Source: Rossellomorea vietnamensis
Lineage (GTDB): Bacteria > Bacillota > Bacilli > Bacillales > Bacillaceae_B
Direction: 5' to 3'
DNA length: 64,000 bases
Assembly: GCF_008180615.1 (NCBI RefSeq)
Contig: NZ_VTEH01000003.1
Coordinates: 127,685 to 191,684, forward strand
Shown: positions 35,739 through 45,214 of the stretch, in pieces
Layout: each line of letters starts with the position of its first letter
Numbering within the stretch: the stretch's first letter is position 1
Translations under genes and position numbers: made by a program
Notes under the pieces: generated by a model
Databases searched by the model: none
What the model was told of the DNA's origin: nothing
What the model saw: only the letters and a program-made list of their open reading frames with translations

Positions 35739-36251
35739 GAAATTCATAAAATCAACCTCTGTGGAAAACTATAATTATGTTACCCGCGGCTGCACCGCAT
35801 GACTCTACGGAACAAATAATAATCAGTCAGAAAATAATAGGGAAGACTAACGGGTTCTGATTTGAAGTACAAACTTCTATTTAGTAAAAGAAATGGTCGA
35901 GTGATTCTCCCCCCAAAAAAACAATTTTATTGATTTCCACTCCAGGTGCAATCAAATCATTGCTAGATTTTTAATAAACAACTCTCCTTCTTATTAATAT
36001 GGGATTGAAAGTGTAGAGGAGATTGGGACACAAATTTTAAAAACAAAAAAGTTCTGTCATTTGCTATTTAGGGTACATTTTGTATTGCCAATGGAACAGA
36101 TTTACCAACGGGAATACCGTTAAATCAACAAAAAAACAGAGTTTTAAAATCAATGCAATTTAATACTCCTTTTGATGTGTAATTGTTAATTTTGTACTCG
36201 AAAACAGAACATTTACCTGTCGGGGCTGGACAAGGCGCATGCGATTTTGAG
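35739..36251 (+). repeat. Dispersed repeat family B, copy 5, split by element C
   Basis: The left half (35739-35847: AAATTCATAAAATCAACCTC, TGTGG, GCGGCTGCACCGC, AATAATAGGGAAGAC) and the right arm (36209-36251: ACATTTACCTGTCGGGGCTG, GACAAGGCG) flank element C copy 2. About 18 bp of the normal central hairpin is missing at the junction. Confidence 0.75.
35848..36210. mobile_element. MITE-like element, family C copy 2
   Basis: 363 bp, inverted relative to copy 1. The left end TAACGGGTTCTG matches the copy 1 terminal repeat; the right end is cut at AAAACAGAAC, lacking CCGTTA. The interior aligns over its whole length with copy 1 apart from the 280-bp D block, of which only the edge CACTCCAGGTG remains. 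No coding capacity. Confidence 0.8.
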
Positions 36252-36391
36252 CCCGCCTTAAGTGAGAATCAATACAAAAAGGCAGGAAAAGGGCGATTCA
36301 TGCAGAATGGAACATACTATGTTTGTAATTATTTTTTTATGGTAAAATATACGAGGATTTAAGCAATAGAATATAAAGTGGGTGTTTTTTA

Positions 36392-37069
36392 ATGGAAAAG
36401 AAACTAAGGATAGCGATCGACGGCCCGGCAGCTGCCGGAAAGAGCACGGTTGCAAAAATCGTCGCTGAGAATCTTTCATACATTTATATTGATACAGGGG
36501 CAATGTACAGGGCAATTACCTTTAAAGCTATACAACAAGAGGTTGACTTAAATGATGAAGACAGCCTGCATGAACTGCTTCTTCAAACAAAAATCGATTT
36601 GGAACCAGGCCAGGAAGGACAGCTTGTTTACATTGATGGTAATGAAGTAACACATGAAATCAGGCAGAATGAAGTAACTAATTCAGTTTCCATAACAGCC
36701 AAACATCGTCTGGTCCGGGAAGAAATGGTGAAAAGGCAGCAGGAGCTTGCCAATGAAGGCGGAGTGGTGATGGATGGCCGGGATATCGGCACACATGTCA
36801 TTCCTGATGCAGAAGTGAAAGTGTTTCTGCTTGCAAGTGTAGAAGAGAGGGCAAAAAGGCGGCACAGTGAGAATACAACAAAAAGTATTCCTTCTGACCT
36901 CCAACAATTGAAAACTGAAATCGCGCAAAGAGATAAGCTTGATTCTGAAAGAGAAGTTTCTCCTCTAAAAAAAGCAAGCGATGCAGTTGAAATTGATACT
37001 ACTTCATTGGGAATCGAAGAAGTAGCCGCCGAAATCCTGAAATTGGCATCAGAAAGGACGGGCACCTGA
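36392..37069 (+). CDS. cmk: Cytidylate kinase
   Basis: 225-aa kinase that phosphorylates CMP/dCMP with ATP. P-loop GPAAAGKST (11-19), NMP-binding block [11 protein letters not shown], the DGRDIGTHV motif, and lid arginines in EERAKRRH. The Shine-Dalgarno is weak (AAGTGGGTG). The stop overlaps the plsC start by one base (TGATG), so coupled. Confidence 0.95.
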   Translation: MEKKLRIAIDGPAAAGKSTVAKIVAENLSYIYIDTGAMYRAITFKAIQQEVDLNDEDSLHELLLQTKIDLEPGQEGQLVYIDGNEVTHEIRQNEVTNSVSITAKHRLVREEMVKRQQELANEGGVVMDGRDIGTHVIPDAEVKVFLLASVEERAKRRHSENTTKSIPSDLQQLKTEIAQRDKLDSEREVSPLKKASDAVEIDTTSLGIEEVAAEILKLASERTGT

Positions 37070-37650
37070 TGAAATTTTATTATTTTGCTAAAGGTGTGGT
37101 GAAAAGCATCCTGGGACCTCTTTATAGAATAGAGGTCCAGGGGACAGAACACTTCCCCAAAGACGGAGGAGTGCTTCTTTGCAGCAATCACATCAATAAT
37201 TTGGACCCCCCTGTAGTGGGCATTAGCTGTCCAAGACCGGTGGCGTTTATGGCAAAAGAAGAATTATTCAAGGCGCCGATCCTGAAGCAAATCCTGCCGC
37301 ACGTACATGCCTTTCCTGTAAAGCGGGGAATGAGTGACAGAGAGGCGCTCAGGACAGGAATGAAAATTTTAAAAGAAAATAATGTTTTAGGACTTTTTCC
37401 TGAGGGTACTAGAAGTAAAACCGGAAAGTTAGGTAAAGGGCTTGCTGGCGCGGGATTCTTTGCTTTGCGCACGGATGCTGCTGTAGTGCCCTGTGCAATC
37501 ATTGGCTCCTACAAACCTTTCAGAAAACTGAAAGTGGTCTTCGGGCCGCCTGTCGACATTGAAGGACTCCGTACTGAGAAGGCAAACGCTGAAAAAGTTA
37601 CAGAAGTTATAATGGCAGATATCCAAAAACTTTTGGATGAGCATGATTGA
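37069..37650 (+). CDS. plsC: 1-acyl-sn-glycerol-3-phosphate acyltransferase
   Basis: 193-aa acyltransferase making phosphatidic acid from lysophosphatidate at the membrane. Motif I NHINNLDPP (HxxxxD-type), motif III FPEGTRSKTG, and the hydrophobic block VVPCAIIGS. Coupled to cmk upstream; ypfD follows after 119 bp. Placement between cmk and ypfD is common in Bacillaceae as I recall it. Confidence 0.93.
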   Translation: MKFYYFAKGVVKSILGPLYRIEVQGTEHFPKDGGVLLCSNHINNLDPPVVGISCPRPVAFMAKEELFKAPILKQILPHVHAFPVKRGMSDREALRTGMKILKENNVLGLFPEGTRSKTGKLGKGLAGAGFFALRTDAAVVPCAIIGSYKPFRKLKVVFGPPVDIEGLRTEKANAEKVTEVIMADIQKLLDEHD

Positions 37651-37769
37651 GGTTTTCTGCTTGACAAATGAGGCTATTTATTAGAAGTTAATAGAAAGAA
37701 TATTTTTAAAGAAATGTGAATTCATTCACTTTAAAAAGATTAGCAGTCATGGATTAAGGAGGAGTACAT

Positions 37770-38909
37770 ATGGTAGAAGACATGAACCAAGTGGAAGTAA
37801 ATAACCTTGAAGTAGGTGACAAGGTTAAGGGAACAGTCACGAAAGTTGAAGAAAAGCAGGTCCTGGTAGATGTAGAAAGCAGTAAAGTGGACGGCATTAT
37901 CCCAATCAGTGAATTATCCAGCCTCCATATTGAAAAAGCTTCTGATGCTTGCCAGGAAGGCGATGTACTTGATTTAATCGTAACAAAAGTGGAAGAGGAG
38001 CTTTTAGTCCTTTCAAAACGCAAAGTCGATGCTGAAAAGGCATGGGATGAAATGCAGAACCGTTTTGAAAGCGGAGAAGTATTCGAAGCTGAAGTGAAGG
38101 ATGTTGTAAAAGGCGGCCTTGTTGTCGATCTTGGTGTCCGCGGATTCGTTCCTGCTTCACTTGTTGAAGATCACTATGTGGAAGACTTCAGTGATTATAA
38201 AGGAAAATCACTTACGTTTAAAATTGTAGAACTTGAAAAAGATAAAAACCGCTTAATCCTTTCTCACCGTGCTGTCGTTGAGGAACAAAAGGAAGAGCAA
38301 AAGAAAGAAATCCTGGACAAAATCCAGACTGGCGAAGTGCTTGAAGGAACAGTACAGCGCTTGACTGATTTCGGTGCTTTCGTGGATATCGGCGGTGTTG
38401 ACGGCCTTGTCCATATCTCCCAGCTCTCACATGAGCATGTGGAAAAGCCATCCGATGTGGTAACGGAAGGCCAGCAGGTCAATGTTAAAGTACTGTCCGT
38501 AGACAGGGATAATGAAAGAATCTCTCTTTCTATTAAAGAAACCCTGCCTGGGCCATGGAATGACATCGCAAGCAAAGCCCCAAGAGGTGAAGTTCTTGAG
38601 GGTGAAGTGAAACGCCTTGTATCTTATGGTGCGTTTGTAGAAGTATTCCCTGGAGTAGAGGGGCTTGTACACATCTCTCAGATTTCACATAAGCATATAG
38701 GCACCCCTCATGAAGAACTTGAAGAGGGCCAAACCGTTAAAGTGAAGGTGCTTGATGTGAATGAAAATGACCAGCGTCTGTCATTGAGCATCAAAGAACT
38801 TGCGGAAAAGCCTGTTGATGACTATGATAATTATGAAATGCCTGAAGAAAACACTGGCTTCCAGCTTGGTGATATGATCGGGGATAAATTGAAGAATTTT
38901 AAAAAGTAA
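37770..38909 (+). CDS. ypfD: S1-domain RNA-binding protein YpfD (RpsA homologue)
   Basis: 379-aa protein of four S1 repeats (about 10-80, 98-165, 183-252 and 268-338), each with the G-x-V...G-x-F/V pattern, e.g. GTVTKVEEKQVLVDV, GTVQRLTDFGAFVDIGG and GEVKRLVSYGAFVEV. A homologue of ribosomal protein S1 but shorter than the six-domain proteobacterial form, so stable ribosome association is uncertain. RBS AAGGAGGAG. The acidic C-terminal tail ends in KNFKK. Confidence 0.94.
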   Translation: MVEDMNQVEVNNLEVGDKVKGTVTKVEEKQVLVDVESSKVDGIIPISELSSLHIEKASDACQEGDVLDLIVTKVEEELLVLSKRKVDAEKAWDEMQNRFESGEVFEAEVKDVVKGGLVVDLGVRGFVPASLVEDHYVEDFSDYKGKSLTFKIVELEKDKNRLILSHRAVVEEQKEEQKKEILDKIQTGEVLEGTVQRLTDFGAFVDIGGVDGLVHISQLSHEHVEKPSDVVTEGQQVNVKVLSVDRDNERISLSIKETLPGPWNDIASKAPRGEVLEGEVKRLVSYGAFVEVFPGVEGLVHISQISHKHIGTPHEELEEGQTVKVKVLDVNENDQRLSLSIKELAEKPVDDYDNYEMPEENTGFQLGDMIGDKLKNFKK

Positions 38910-38913
38910 TAGT

Positions 38914-38942
38914 AAAAGCCGGCCATTTTGGCCGGCTTTTTT
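38914..38942 (+). terminator. Terminator after ypfD
   Basis: Perfect 11-bp stem AAAAGCCGGCC/GGCCGGCTTTT with 5-nt loop and T6. Confidence 0.92.
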
Positions 38943-38984
38943 GTGTATTCCAGAGGGTGATAAATGGGAAGAAGGGAAGAGAAG

Positions 38985-39160
38985 GATTCTCTGGGGCTTC
39001 ATCAAAGCTAATGGAATGAAAAAATAAAGTGAGGGTCTCATGGAGGCTTAAAGAGAACCAAGGAAGTAAAATGAGTAAAGAAGGGGTCTCAAGGAAGCAT
39101 CAAGAGACCCATGAAAGCGGACAAAAGCAAAAAAAGGGTCTCAACAGACCATAAGAACCC
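38985..39160. repeat. About 51-bp degenerate tandem repeat, 3-4 units
   Basis: GGGTCTCA-rich units start at 39033, 39084 and 39136 (periods 51 and 52), with a diverged unit near 38985 (ATTCTCTGGGGCTTCATCAA). Unit 2 can fold as GGGTCTC...GAGACCC. The region shows no coding frame; function unknown. Confidence 0.65.
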
Positions 39161-39325
39161 AACAGGAAGCATAAAAGTAAATACTGCGCAAAACATCTCC
39201 TCGAGCTATCAGCTTAAACCTTTGGCAGTCCATCTCCTTGACTCGAGATCACTCTTTGTTCAGCGCTTCATCAAGTAGCCCTTACAATCTGGTCGTAAAC
39301 CCTAAGCAAACTTATACAAACAGGA

Positions 39326-39356
39326 AAAACGTCTAGAGAGAAGCTCTAGACGTTTT
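39326..39356 (-). terminator. Terminator of ypzI
   Basis: Perfect 13-bp stem AAAACGTCTAGAG/CTCTAGACGTTTT with AGAAG loop. A run of A on the plus strand gives a U tract for minus-strand transcription; it lies 80 bp beyond the ypzI stop and could also act on plus-strand transcripts. Confidence 0.75.
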
Positions 39357-39435
39357 ACGTTTGTCATACAGGTCTGTTCATAATTCAAATGTCCTTACCC
39401 ACTCAAAGTTAGTGGTCGTTCAAATCGTTCACCAG

Positions 39436-39567
39436 TTATCTTTGTCTTCGCCTGGATTCCTCTGGTCCTTCCAATCTGGTTGCTCCAGCTTTTTCTATAG
39501 TCTGGTCTCGGTCAGATTCAACTCTCCCGCTCTGTCTCAACTTTTTCTCCTGACGGTCTTTTCCCAT
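39436..39567 (-). CDS. ypzI: Small protein YpzI
   Basis: 43-aa, very basic and acidic protein, beginning MGKDRQEKKLRQSGRVESDR and ending ESRRRQR, which I recognise as the Bacillus YpzI family. A perfect ribosome site AGGAGGTG lies 9-16 bases before the ATG on the minus strand. No membrane segment or cysteine. Function unknown. It lies convergent to ypfD and divergent from yphA. Confidence 0.88.
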   Translation of the reverse strand: MGKDRQEKKLRQSGRVESDRDQTIEKAGATRLEGPEESRRRQR

Positions 39568-39669
39568 TTCAGCCACACCTCCTCTCTTTACTTTTTCTCA
39601 GAAGATTTCAAGTATGCATGAATGGATTACATAAAGATTTTCCATAATGGAATAATAGGAGGTAGGTAC

Positions 39670-40290
39670 ATGAATGGATTAATTTTTTTGTGGCTGATGT
39701 GGGCAGGATGGATCGTCAGTACATTTTTATTGAGTAAAAAAAACAGTTGGCGTTTCAGGGGTTCCGCCGCTTCTCTAATTTTGATAATCAGTTTTCCTTA
39801 CGGGATAGGTTTGCCAGGACAGCATGCAGGCTTGACCGTTGTTCTAATATTCCTGTTTTCTATGTTGATGATCAGAAATTACAGCCTTACAGAAAAGCTT
39901 TTTTTATTCATAAGCAGCTTTATCATCGGTTTATCATATTCAAGCTTCAAGCTCTTATCCTTTTATGATCCAATCATAATGATTTTTGATGAGAAGGTAA
40001 TGGTTACAGCTATACTCCTGGTTATTTCTTATTTGTTATACAGTGACGCTGAACAGGTGAAGAAAAGACTGCTTGCATTAGTTATCGGCTTGATTATAGG
40101 TGAGTTTCTAACGGGTGTTGTTTTTTTGCAGCATAAGCTGCCGTATGCGGCAGGAGGACATTTTTTTCTTGACTTGTTTTCTATAATAGCGGTCAGCGGA
40201 GCAGTTGTGCACCTATTACAGTTATTAACCAACACCCAATCGAGCTTCATAAAAACTGCACTTAAAAAAGGAGAAGTCAAGAATTTATGA
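39670..40290 (+). CDS. yphA: Membrane protein YphA
   Basis: 206-aa protein with about six to seven hydrophobic segments and no recognised catalytic motif. It matches B. subtilis YphA by length and place. The ATG at 39670 is chosen because TAGGAGGTAGG lies upstream; an in-frame ATG at 39622 does not have a ribosome site. The stop overlaps the next gene in ATGA. Co-operonic with the YIEGIA protein and the 62-aa protein, so the three probably act together. Confidence 0.8.
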   Translation: MNGLIFLWLMWAGWIVSTFLLSKKNSWRFRGSAASLILIISFPYGIGLPGQHAGLTVVLIFLFSMLMIRNYSLTEKLFLFISSFIIGLSYSSFKLLSFYDPIIMIFDEKVMVTAILLVISYLLYSDAEQVKKRLLALVIGLIIGEFLTGVVFLQHKLPYAAGGHFFLDLFSIIAVSGAVVHLLQLLTNTQSSFIKTALKKGEVKNL

Positions 40291-41183
40291 ATGAATATGT
40301 TTATCCAGTGGTATTTGGTGTACTAGTTGGAACATTAACCCGGGTTTACATGCTTAGAACAGACTACCGCCAATACCCTACTTACTTACATGGCAAAATC
40401 ATACATATCGCGCTTGGGTTTATTGCAGCAGGGCTGGGTACCATAGCGGTTCCTGCGCTGCTGGAAGAAAATTTTACAGCCATCACATTTTTAACGGTGG
40501 CAGCCTCCCAGTTCAGGGATGTGCGTAATATGGAAAGAAATACATTGACTGAGCTTGACGCCTTTGAATTGGTTCCAAGAGGTGCAACATATATTGAGGG
40601 AATTGCTATAGCATTTGAAAGTCGTAATTATCTCGTGATATTTGCTTCGTTGTTGACGACTTTGGCCTACCTAGTCGTTAATTTCTGGGCTGCTGTAGTC
40701 GTTGGGATTATCAGCATAATAGCTGCCCACAGGCTGATGGCCGGAGGGAAGCTGAAGGACATTGTCAATATCGAATTTGTACAGCCGCATTTTGATGGAG
40801 CAGGCCTTTACGTGGATAACATTTATATCATGAATATTGGTTTGCCGGCCAGGCAGGAAGAAATAATTAGATATGGGATGGGGTTTTTACTGACTCCAAA
40901 ATCTTTTGACTCCAGATCCACGATTGCCAATCTGGGACAGAGACAGGCGATTTTACATGATATGTCGACGACCTTAGGGATTTATAAGGATTCAGGAACA
41001 CCGGCGCTGACTCCATTAGCCAAGAGGGACTTGGATGATGGGCGGGTCGGCGTATTCGTCCTTCCGCAGCAAAAGGATGTTGAAAAGGCGATTGCGGTCC
41101 TGGGACAGGTACCGACCCTTGAAAATGCAATCAGGATGCCGACTGAATCTAAAGCGAACAAAAAGGGGAGGAAGCTTAAATGA
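40287..41183 (+). CDS. yphB: YIEGIA-family membrane protein
   Basis: 298-aa protein bearing the family-defining YIEGIA motif (about residue 106). The N-terminal half has several hydrophobic segments (about 1-22, 36-60, 62-75, 118-155); the C-terminal half is soluble and includes DGRVGVFVLPQQKDVEKA. Function is not established. Overlaps yphA and the next gene by 4 bp each. The gene symbol follows B. subtilis order and is less certain than the family. Confidence 0.8.
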   Translation: MNEYVYPVVFGVLVGTLTRVYMLRTDYRQYPTYLHGKIIHIALGFIAAGLGTIAVPALLEENFTAITFLTVAASQFRDVRNMERNTLTELDAFELVPRGATYIEGIAIAFESRNYLVIFASLLTTLAYLVVNFWAAVVVGIISIIAAHRLMAGGKLKDIVNIEFVQPHFDGAGLYVDNIYIMNIGLPARQEEIIRYGMGFLLTPKSFDSRSTIANLGQRQAILHDMSTTLGIYKDSGTPALTPLAKRDLDDGRVGVFVLPQQKDVEKAIAVLGQVPTLENAIRMPTESKANKKGRKLK

Positions 41184-41368
41184 GTACTGTTGACAAATTT
41201 ATACTCGCTGCAGTCACCACCTACCCCGAAAAGGTGCCAAGCGGGACGGCTGTATTTCATTGCCGGACACAAGAAGAGCTGCTGAAGGTTTCTGCGAACT
41301 TGGAAGCAATTCTTGATGGGATAGCCCATGAATTGGATGATGGCTTGTTCATCATCGTCAGGCACTAG
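41180..41368 (+). CDS. Small capping-type partner of the YIEGIA protein
   Basis: 62-aa soluble protein (FILAAVTTYPEKVPSGTAVF, then AHELDDGLFIIVRH). It has the size and place of the protein annotated in related genomes as capping complex subunit for YIEGIA. ATGA-type overlap with the upstream gene suggests fixed stoichiometry. Confidence 0.75.
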   Translation: MSTVDKFILAAVTTYPEKVPSGTAVFHCRTQEELLKVSANLEAILDGIAHELDDGLFIIVRH

Positions 41369-41476
41369 TTATTCAAAGATTCCTGTTAAAGCTCTAAGAA
41401 AAAAATTTAAAACAGAGATAATAGGAAGATTAATTGCTAGAATTTGCTTTTACTGATAAAATAACGAAGTTAAGGG

Positions 41477-41520
41477 GGCTGGCCTGTAAGGAGATTAAAC
41501 CTTAAAAGGTCAGTCTTTAA
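41477..41520 (+). terminator. Terminator after yphA-YIEGIA operon
   Basis: Outer 9-bp stem GGCTGGCCT/AGGTCAGTC (two G-T pairs) plus inner TAAGG/CCTTA, then TTTAATTT. Confidence 0.7.
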
Positions 41521-41618
41521 TTTATCCTCAAAAAAATAGAGGATTGCCTGCATCATTAGCCGAAGTCACTACTGACACGCATTATGAATCGTAGAAGATA
41601 TGATGATTAATTAACTCA

Positions 41619-41681
41619 GGCTCTTTTCCTGAATTTTATAAAAAATCACTGAAACGTAAATATAACCTTTTGAAAAAAGCC
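41619..41681. repeat. Family A, short deletion form
   Basis: 63 bp with AGGCTCTTTTC at one end and GAAAAAAGCCT at the other. The interior is AT-rich and lacks the family A core, so it may be an internally deleted copy. It precedes der by 95 bp. Confidence 0.45.
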
Positions 41682-41775
41682 TGCAATTAACATTAGGAAT
41701 TATTGCTTCTAAAAAACGAAACAGATGAATGAAAACGGCCTTTAATGTACCTAACAAACAGAAAGGGTGAACAGT

Positions 41776-43086
41776 ATGTCAAAACCTGTAGTTGCAATTG
41801 TGGGACGTCCCAATGTAGGGAAGTCGACCATATTCAACCGCATCGTCGGAGAAAGGATCTCCATTGTAGAAGATGTTCCCGGAGTGACAAGAGACCGGAT
41901 TTACAGCTCAGCTGACTGGCTGACTCATGATTTTAACCTTATTGATACTGGAGGAATTGAAATCGGCGATGAGCCGTTCCTTGAACAGATCCGTCAACAG
42001 GCCGAAATCGCCATAGATGAAGCAGACGTCATTATCTTCCTTACCAATGGCCGCGAAGGAGTGACCGCAGCGGATGAAATCGTTGCGAAAATTCTTTATC
42101 GTTCCAAAAAGCCTGTCGTATTGGCAGTCAATAAAATCGATAATCCGGAGATGAGGGAAATGGTTTATGATTTCTACTCATTAGGATTTGGAGAACCATT
42201 CCCGATATCCGGATCGCACGGCATCGGCCTTGGAGACTTGCTTGATGAAGTTGCCAGGAATTTCAAGCAGGATTCAGGAGACAATTACGCAGAAGATGTG
42301 ATCAAGTTTTCTTTGATCGGCCGTCCAAATGTAGGGAAATCATCCCTTGTCAATGCCATGCTGGGTGAGGATCGCGTTATTGTCAGCGATGTCGCGGGCA
42401 CAACACGGGATGCCATTGACTCCAGGCTGAAGGTTGACGGGCAGGACTATGTGATCATCGACACAGCTGGAATGAGGAAAAAAGGGAAGGTATACGAATC
42501 CACTGAGAAATACAGTGTGCTGCGTGCCTTAAGAGCAATTGAACGCTCTGATGTGGTTCTCGTTGTCATCGATGGAGAAGAAGGAATCATCGAACAGGAT
42601 AAGAAGATTGCAGGCTATGCGCATGAAGCTGGCCGAGCTGTCATCATTGTAGTCAACAAGTGGGATGCGGTAGAAAAAGATGAAAAGACAATGAAGGCTT
42701 TCGAGCAGAATATCAGGGAGCACTTCCTTTTCCTTGATTATGCACCTATCCTGTTCTTGTCTGCTAAAACCAAGAAAAGAATTCACACGCTGGTTCCAGT
42801 CATCAACCAGGTTAGTGAGAACCATGCGTTGAGAGTACAATCAAGTGTACTGAACGAAGTAATTGCTGACGCGGTCGCTATGAACCCTACACCTACTGAT
42901 AAAGGAAAAAGGCTGAAAGTTTTTTATGCTACTCAAGTAGCTGTAAAACCGCCTACTTTTGTTGTTTTTGTAAATGAGCCTGAATTAATGCACTTTTCTT
43001 ATTCGCGATTCCTTGAAAACAGGATACGGGAAGCATTTGTTTTTGAAGGAACACCGATCCGGATTATTGCACGTGCTCGAAAATAG
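41776..43086 (+). CDS. der: Ribosome-assembly GTPase Der (EngA)
   Basis: 436-aa essential GTPase for 50S subunit assembly. Two tandem G domains: the first P-loop GRPNVGKS at 10-17 with NKID, the second GRPNVGKS near 180-187 with [10 protein letters not shown] and NKWD; a C-terminal KH-like domain about 350-436. The ATG at 41776 follows GGGTGA; an in-frame GTG at 41767 lies within it. gpsA follows at 17 bp. Confidence 0.97.
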   Translation: MSKPVVAIVGRPNVGKSTIFNRIVGERISIVEDVPGVTRDRIYSSADWLTHDFNLIDTGGIEIGDEPFLEQIRQQAEIAIDEADVIIFLTNGREGVTAADEIVAKILYRSKKPVVLAVNKIDNPEMREMVYDFYSLGFGEPFPISGSHGIGLGDLLDEVARNFKQDSGDNYAEDVIKFSLIGRPNVGKSSLVNAMLGEDRVIVSDVAGTTRDAIDSRLKVDGQDYVIIDTAGMRKKGKVYESTEKYSVLRALRAIERSDVVLVVIDGEEGIIEQDKKIAGYAHEAGRAVIIVVNKWDAVEKDEKTMKAFEQNIREHFLFLDYAPILFLSAKTKKRIHTLVPVINQVSENHALRVQSSVLNEVIADAVAMNPTPTDKGKRLKVFYATQVAVKPPTFVVFVNEPELMHFSYSRFLENRIREAFVFEGTPIRIIARARK

Positions 43087-43103
43087 GACAGGAGGGTGAA
43101 AAA

Positions 43104-44156
43104 GTGGAGAAACCTTTGAAAACTGTTACAGTACTCGGTGCGGGAAGCTGGGGGACTGCACTCGCAATGGTGCTGGCTGATAATCAGCACAGAGTCAACC
43201 TCTGGGGACATAACGCAGTGCTTATGGAAGAAATCAACGCCAGACATACGAATGAGAAGTATTTAAAGGGTGTACAGCTGCCAGAAGGTATAAAGGGACA
43301 TACAGACCTTAGTAAAGCTTTGGAAGGTGCTGAGACGGTCATACTGGCTGTTCCGACTAAAGCTGTCAGAGAAGTTCTTCAGAAGGTGAAGAGCGCTGTA
43401 TCCAAGCCTTTGACGATTGTGCATGTTAGCAAAGGGATTGAACCTGACACCTTGATGCGCATTTCTGAGATGATTAAGGAGGAAATGGGTGATTCAGGAT
43501 TAAAAGATGTCGTCGTCCTTTCGGGCCCGAGCCATGCAGAAGAAGTCAGCCTGAGGCATCCGACAACTGTCACGGTATCTTCTGAGAACATGGAATCGGC
43601 TGAACATGTGCAGGACCTCTTTATGAATCAGCATTTCAGAGTATATACAAATCCGGATGTCATCGGTGTAGAAATAGGGGGAGCACTCAAAAATATCATC
43701 GCCCTCGCTGCAGGGATCACAGATGGTCTGGGCTATGGCGATAACGCAAAAGCCGCTCTGATTACAAGGGGGCTTGCTGAAATAGCCAGACTTGGTACCA
43801 AAATGGGAGCTAATCCACTTACTTTCTCAGGACTGACAGGAATAGGCGATCTGATTGTGACTTGTACAAGTGTCCACTCCCGAAACTGGAGAGCGGGTAA
43901 TCAGCTTGGAAAAGGAAAGAACCTTCAAGATGTCCTGGATGAAATGGGCATGGTCGTCGAGGGTGTCAGAACCACTAAAGCAGCACATCAGCTTGCGGCC
44001 AAATTTGGTGTTCAGATGCCGATCACACAAGCCCTTTATGATGTCTTATTCAATGATATTCCTCCCAAACAAGCGGTTGATTCATTGATGGGACGAATGA
44101 AGACCCATGAAATGGAAGATCTGTTTAACATTCTTGGAGAAAAAATGACTGAATAA
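43104..44156 (+). CDS. gpsA: NAD(P)H-dependent glycerol-3-phosphate dehydrogenase
   Basis: 350-aa cytoplasmic enzyme making sn-glycerol 3-phosphate from dihydroxyacetone phosphate for phospholipids. Nucleotide motif [10 protein letters not shown]; substrate and catalytic lysine block [18 protein letters not shown]-terminal signature [16 protein letters not shown]. Starts with GTG after AGGAGGG. Forms der-gpsA. Confidence 0.96.
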   Translation: MEKPLKTVTVLGAGSWGTALAMVLADNQHRVNLWGHNAVLMEEINARHTNEKYLKGVQLPEGIKGHTDLSKALEGAETVILAVPTKAVREVLQKVKSAVSKPLTIVHVSKGIEPDTLMRISEMIKEEMGDSGLKDVVVLSGPSHAEEVSLRHPTTVTVSSENMESAEHVQDLFMNQHFRVYTNPDVIGVEIGGALKNIIALAAGITDGLGYGDNAKAALITRGLAEIARLGTKMGANPLTFSGLTGIGDLIVTCTSVHSRNWRAGNQLGKGKNLQDVLDEMGMVVEGVRTTKAAHQLAAKFGVQMPITQALYDVLFNDIPPKQAVDSLMGRMKTHEMEDLFNILGEKMTE

Positions 44157-44256
44157 TACCCAATTATAGGCATTCGACGATGCAAATACCTTTTGTTTGC
44201 ATACGATGAATGGAACATAAACAGCTTTAAACATGGATGGGGTAACTGTCACTTTG

Positions 44257-44294
44257 GACTGAAGCAGGGAATCTTTCCCGCTTCAGTCTTTTTT
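44257..44294 (+). terminator. Terminator after gpsA
   Basis: GACTGAAGC-A-GGGA pairs with TCCCGCTTCAGTC (one bulge), followed by T6. Confidence 0.88.
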
Positions 44295-44867
44295 CTGCTT
44301 GATTATCCTTAAATAGCCAATCAGAGGCGTAAATAAGGAGGTTTGGCTATTGGGGGGGCAAGATATAAGGAAATAGAGAAAACGGCTGTTTAAAGCGTCT
44401 GGGTGGCTGTCTGTCTGTATCTGCCTAGATCAGTAGGATTTTTTTGAAAGTATTTCAGATATCATTCTCTTGAGGTCGATTACTAACTTCTCGAAATTCG
44501 CCCTGCATCCCTCTTCTGAAGAAGGATTGGAGCGGAAATTCATTGCTTTCAACTGCCGCAATCTTTCCGAGAAGAGGGTTTTTTTAAAAGGCTCTTTTCG
44601 TAAACTAGGTTGCTTTTGGATGCTACTTTAATTTCTTCCCTTTCATATGGGGATTTGAGTGGAATTCCATTTCATCTCAACCCCAAATTCTTAATTATTG
44701 TATCCCTAAATCATTGTAGCTTTTGAGTACTATCTTACCTTCCTTCCTTTATCGTAAGGGGAGCGGAAATCCAATTCTTTTAAAACAGCCGCACTCTTTG
44801 CGAGAAGGTCCCTTTTTAATAAATCATCCAAAAAAACGACATAACCGTGAATTATCTCCATTTTCTA
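44295..44867. other. Gap between gpsA and yphE with paired hairpin repeats
   Basis: No gene is supportable. Two about 60-bp direct repeats (44529-44586 and 44759-44818, both starting GGAGCGGAAAT and containing GCCGCA and CGAGAAG) each end in a hairpin arm and T tract, so each looks like a terminator. Between them lies a family A-like end (GGCTCTTTTCGTAAACTAGG at 44590) with a poorly defined right side near 44727. Confidence 0.5.
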
Positions 44868-44895
44868 TTAACATTTTAATTGTGTGTGATATAAT
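44868..44895 (+). promoter_or_regulatory. Promoter of yphE
   Basis: TTAACA (44868-44873), 16-bp spacer, extended -10 TGATATAAT (hexamer 44890-44895), 28 bp before the start codon. Confidence 0.7.
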
Positions 44896-44923
44896 ACTTT
44901 CGATATATAAGGAGGGATGTCCA

Positions 44924-45121
44924 ATGTCTTCGATGATGAAAATGTGGGTTTCATTTGCTTCCATGGGCTTTATGATATTTGCGATATTATCTATTTATGT
45001 AAGCAGATATAAATTGAAAAAAGGCTTTTTCCGCTTTGTTACCGCACTAATAGCTTATGTTCTTATGATTACCGGCGGATTGATGATGGCGTATATTGTG
45101 TTAAGCGGTCCTACGAACTAG
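44924..45121 (+). CDS. yphE: Small membrane protein YphE (DUF2768 type)
   Basis: 65-aa protein with two hydrophobic segments (about 5-24 and 37-60) joined by a basic loop (SRYKLKKGFF). Size and place between gpsA and spoIVA match B. subtilis YphE. AAGGAGGG lies 7 bases before the ATG, and a good promoter precedes it. Function unknown. Confidence 0.85.
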   Translation: MSSMMKMWVSFASMGFMIFAILSIYVSRYKLKKGFFRFVTALIAYVLMITGGLMMAYIVLSGPTN

Positions 45122-45214
45122 AAATGTTAATTATGAATTTAATGTAACTGATAAGAAGCAATTTAAGTATTGTTTCAATCAACAGATGAAGTTATGCTTG
45201 AAGGATGTGTTACT

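Noticed and set aside
39033..39160. CRISPR array
   Set aside because: Units are degenerate over their whole length and lack conserved repeat plus variable spacer structure.
39361..39621. 86-codon plus-strand frame before yphA
   Set aside because: It is antisense to ypzI, which has perfect signals; the plus-strand product is Ser/Phe-rich shadow sequence.
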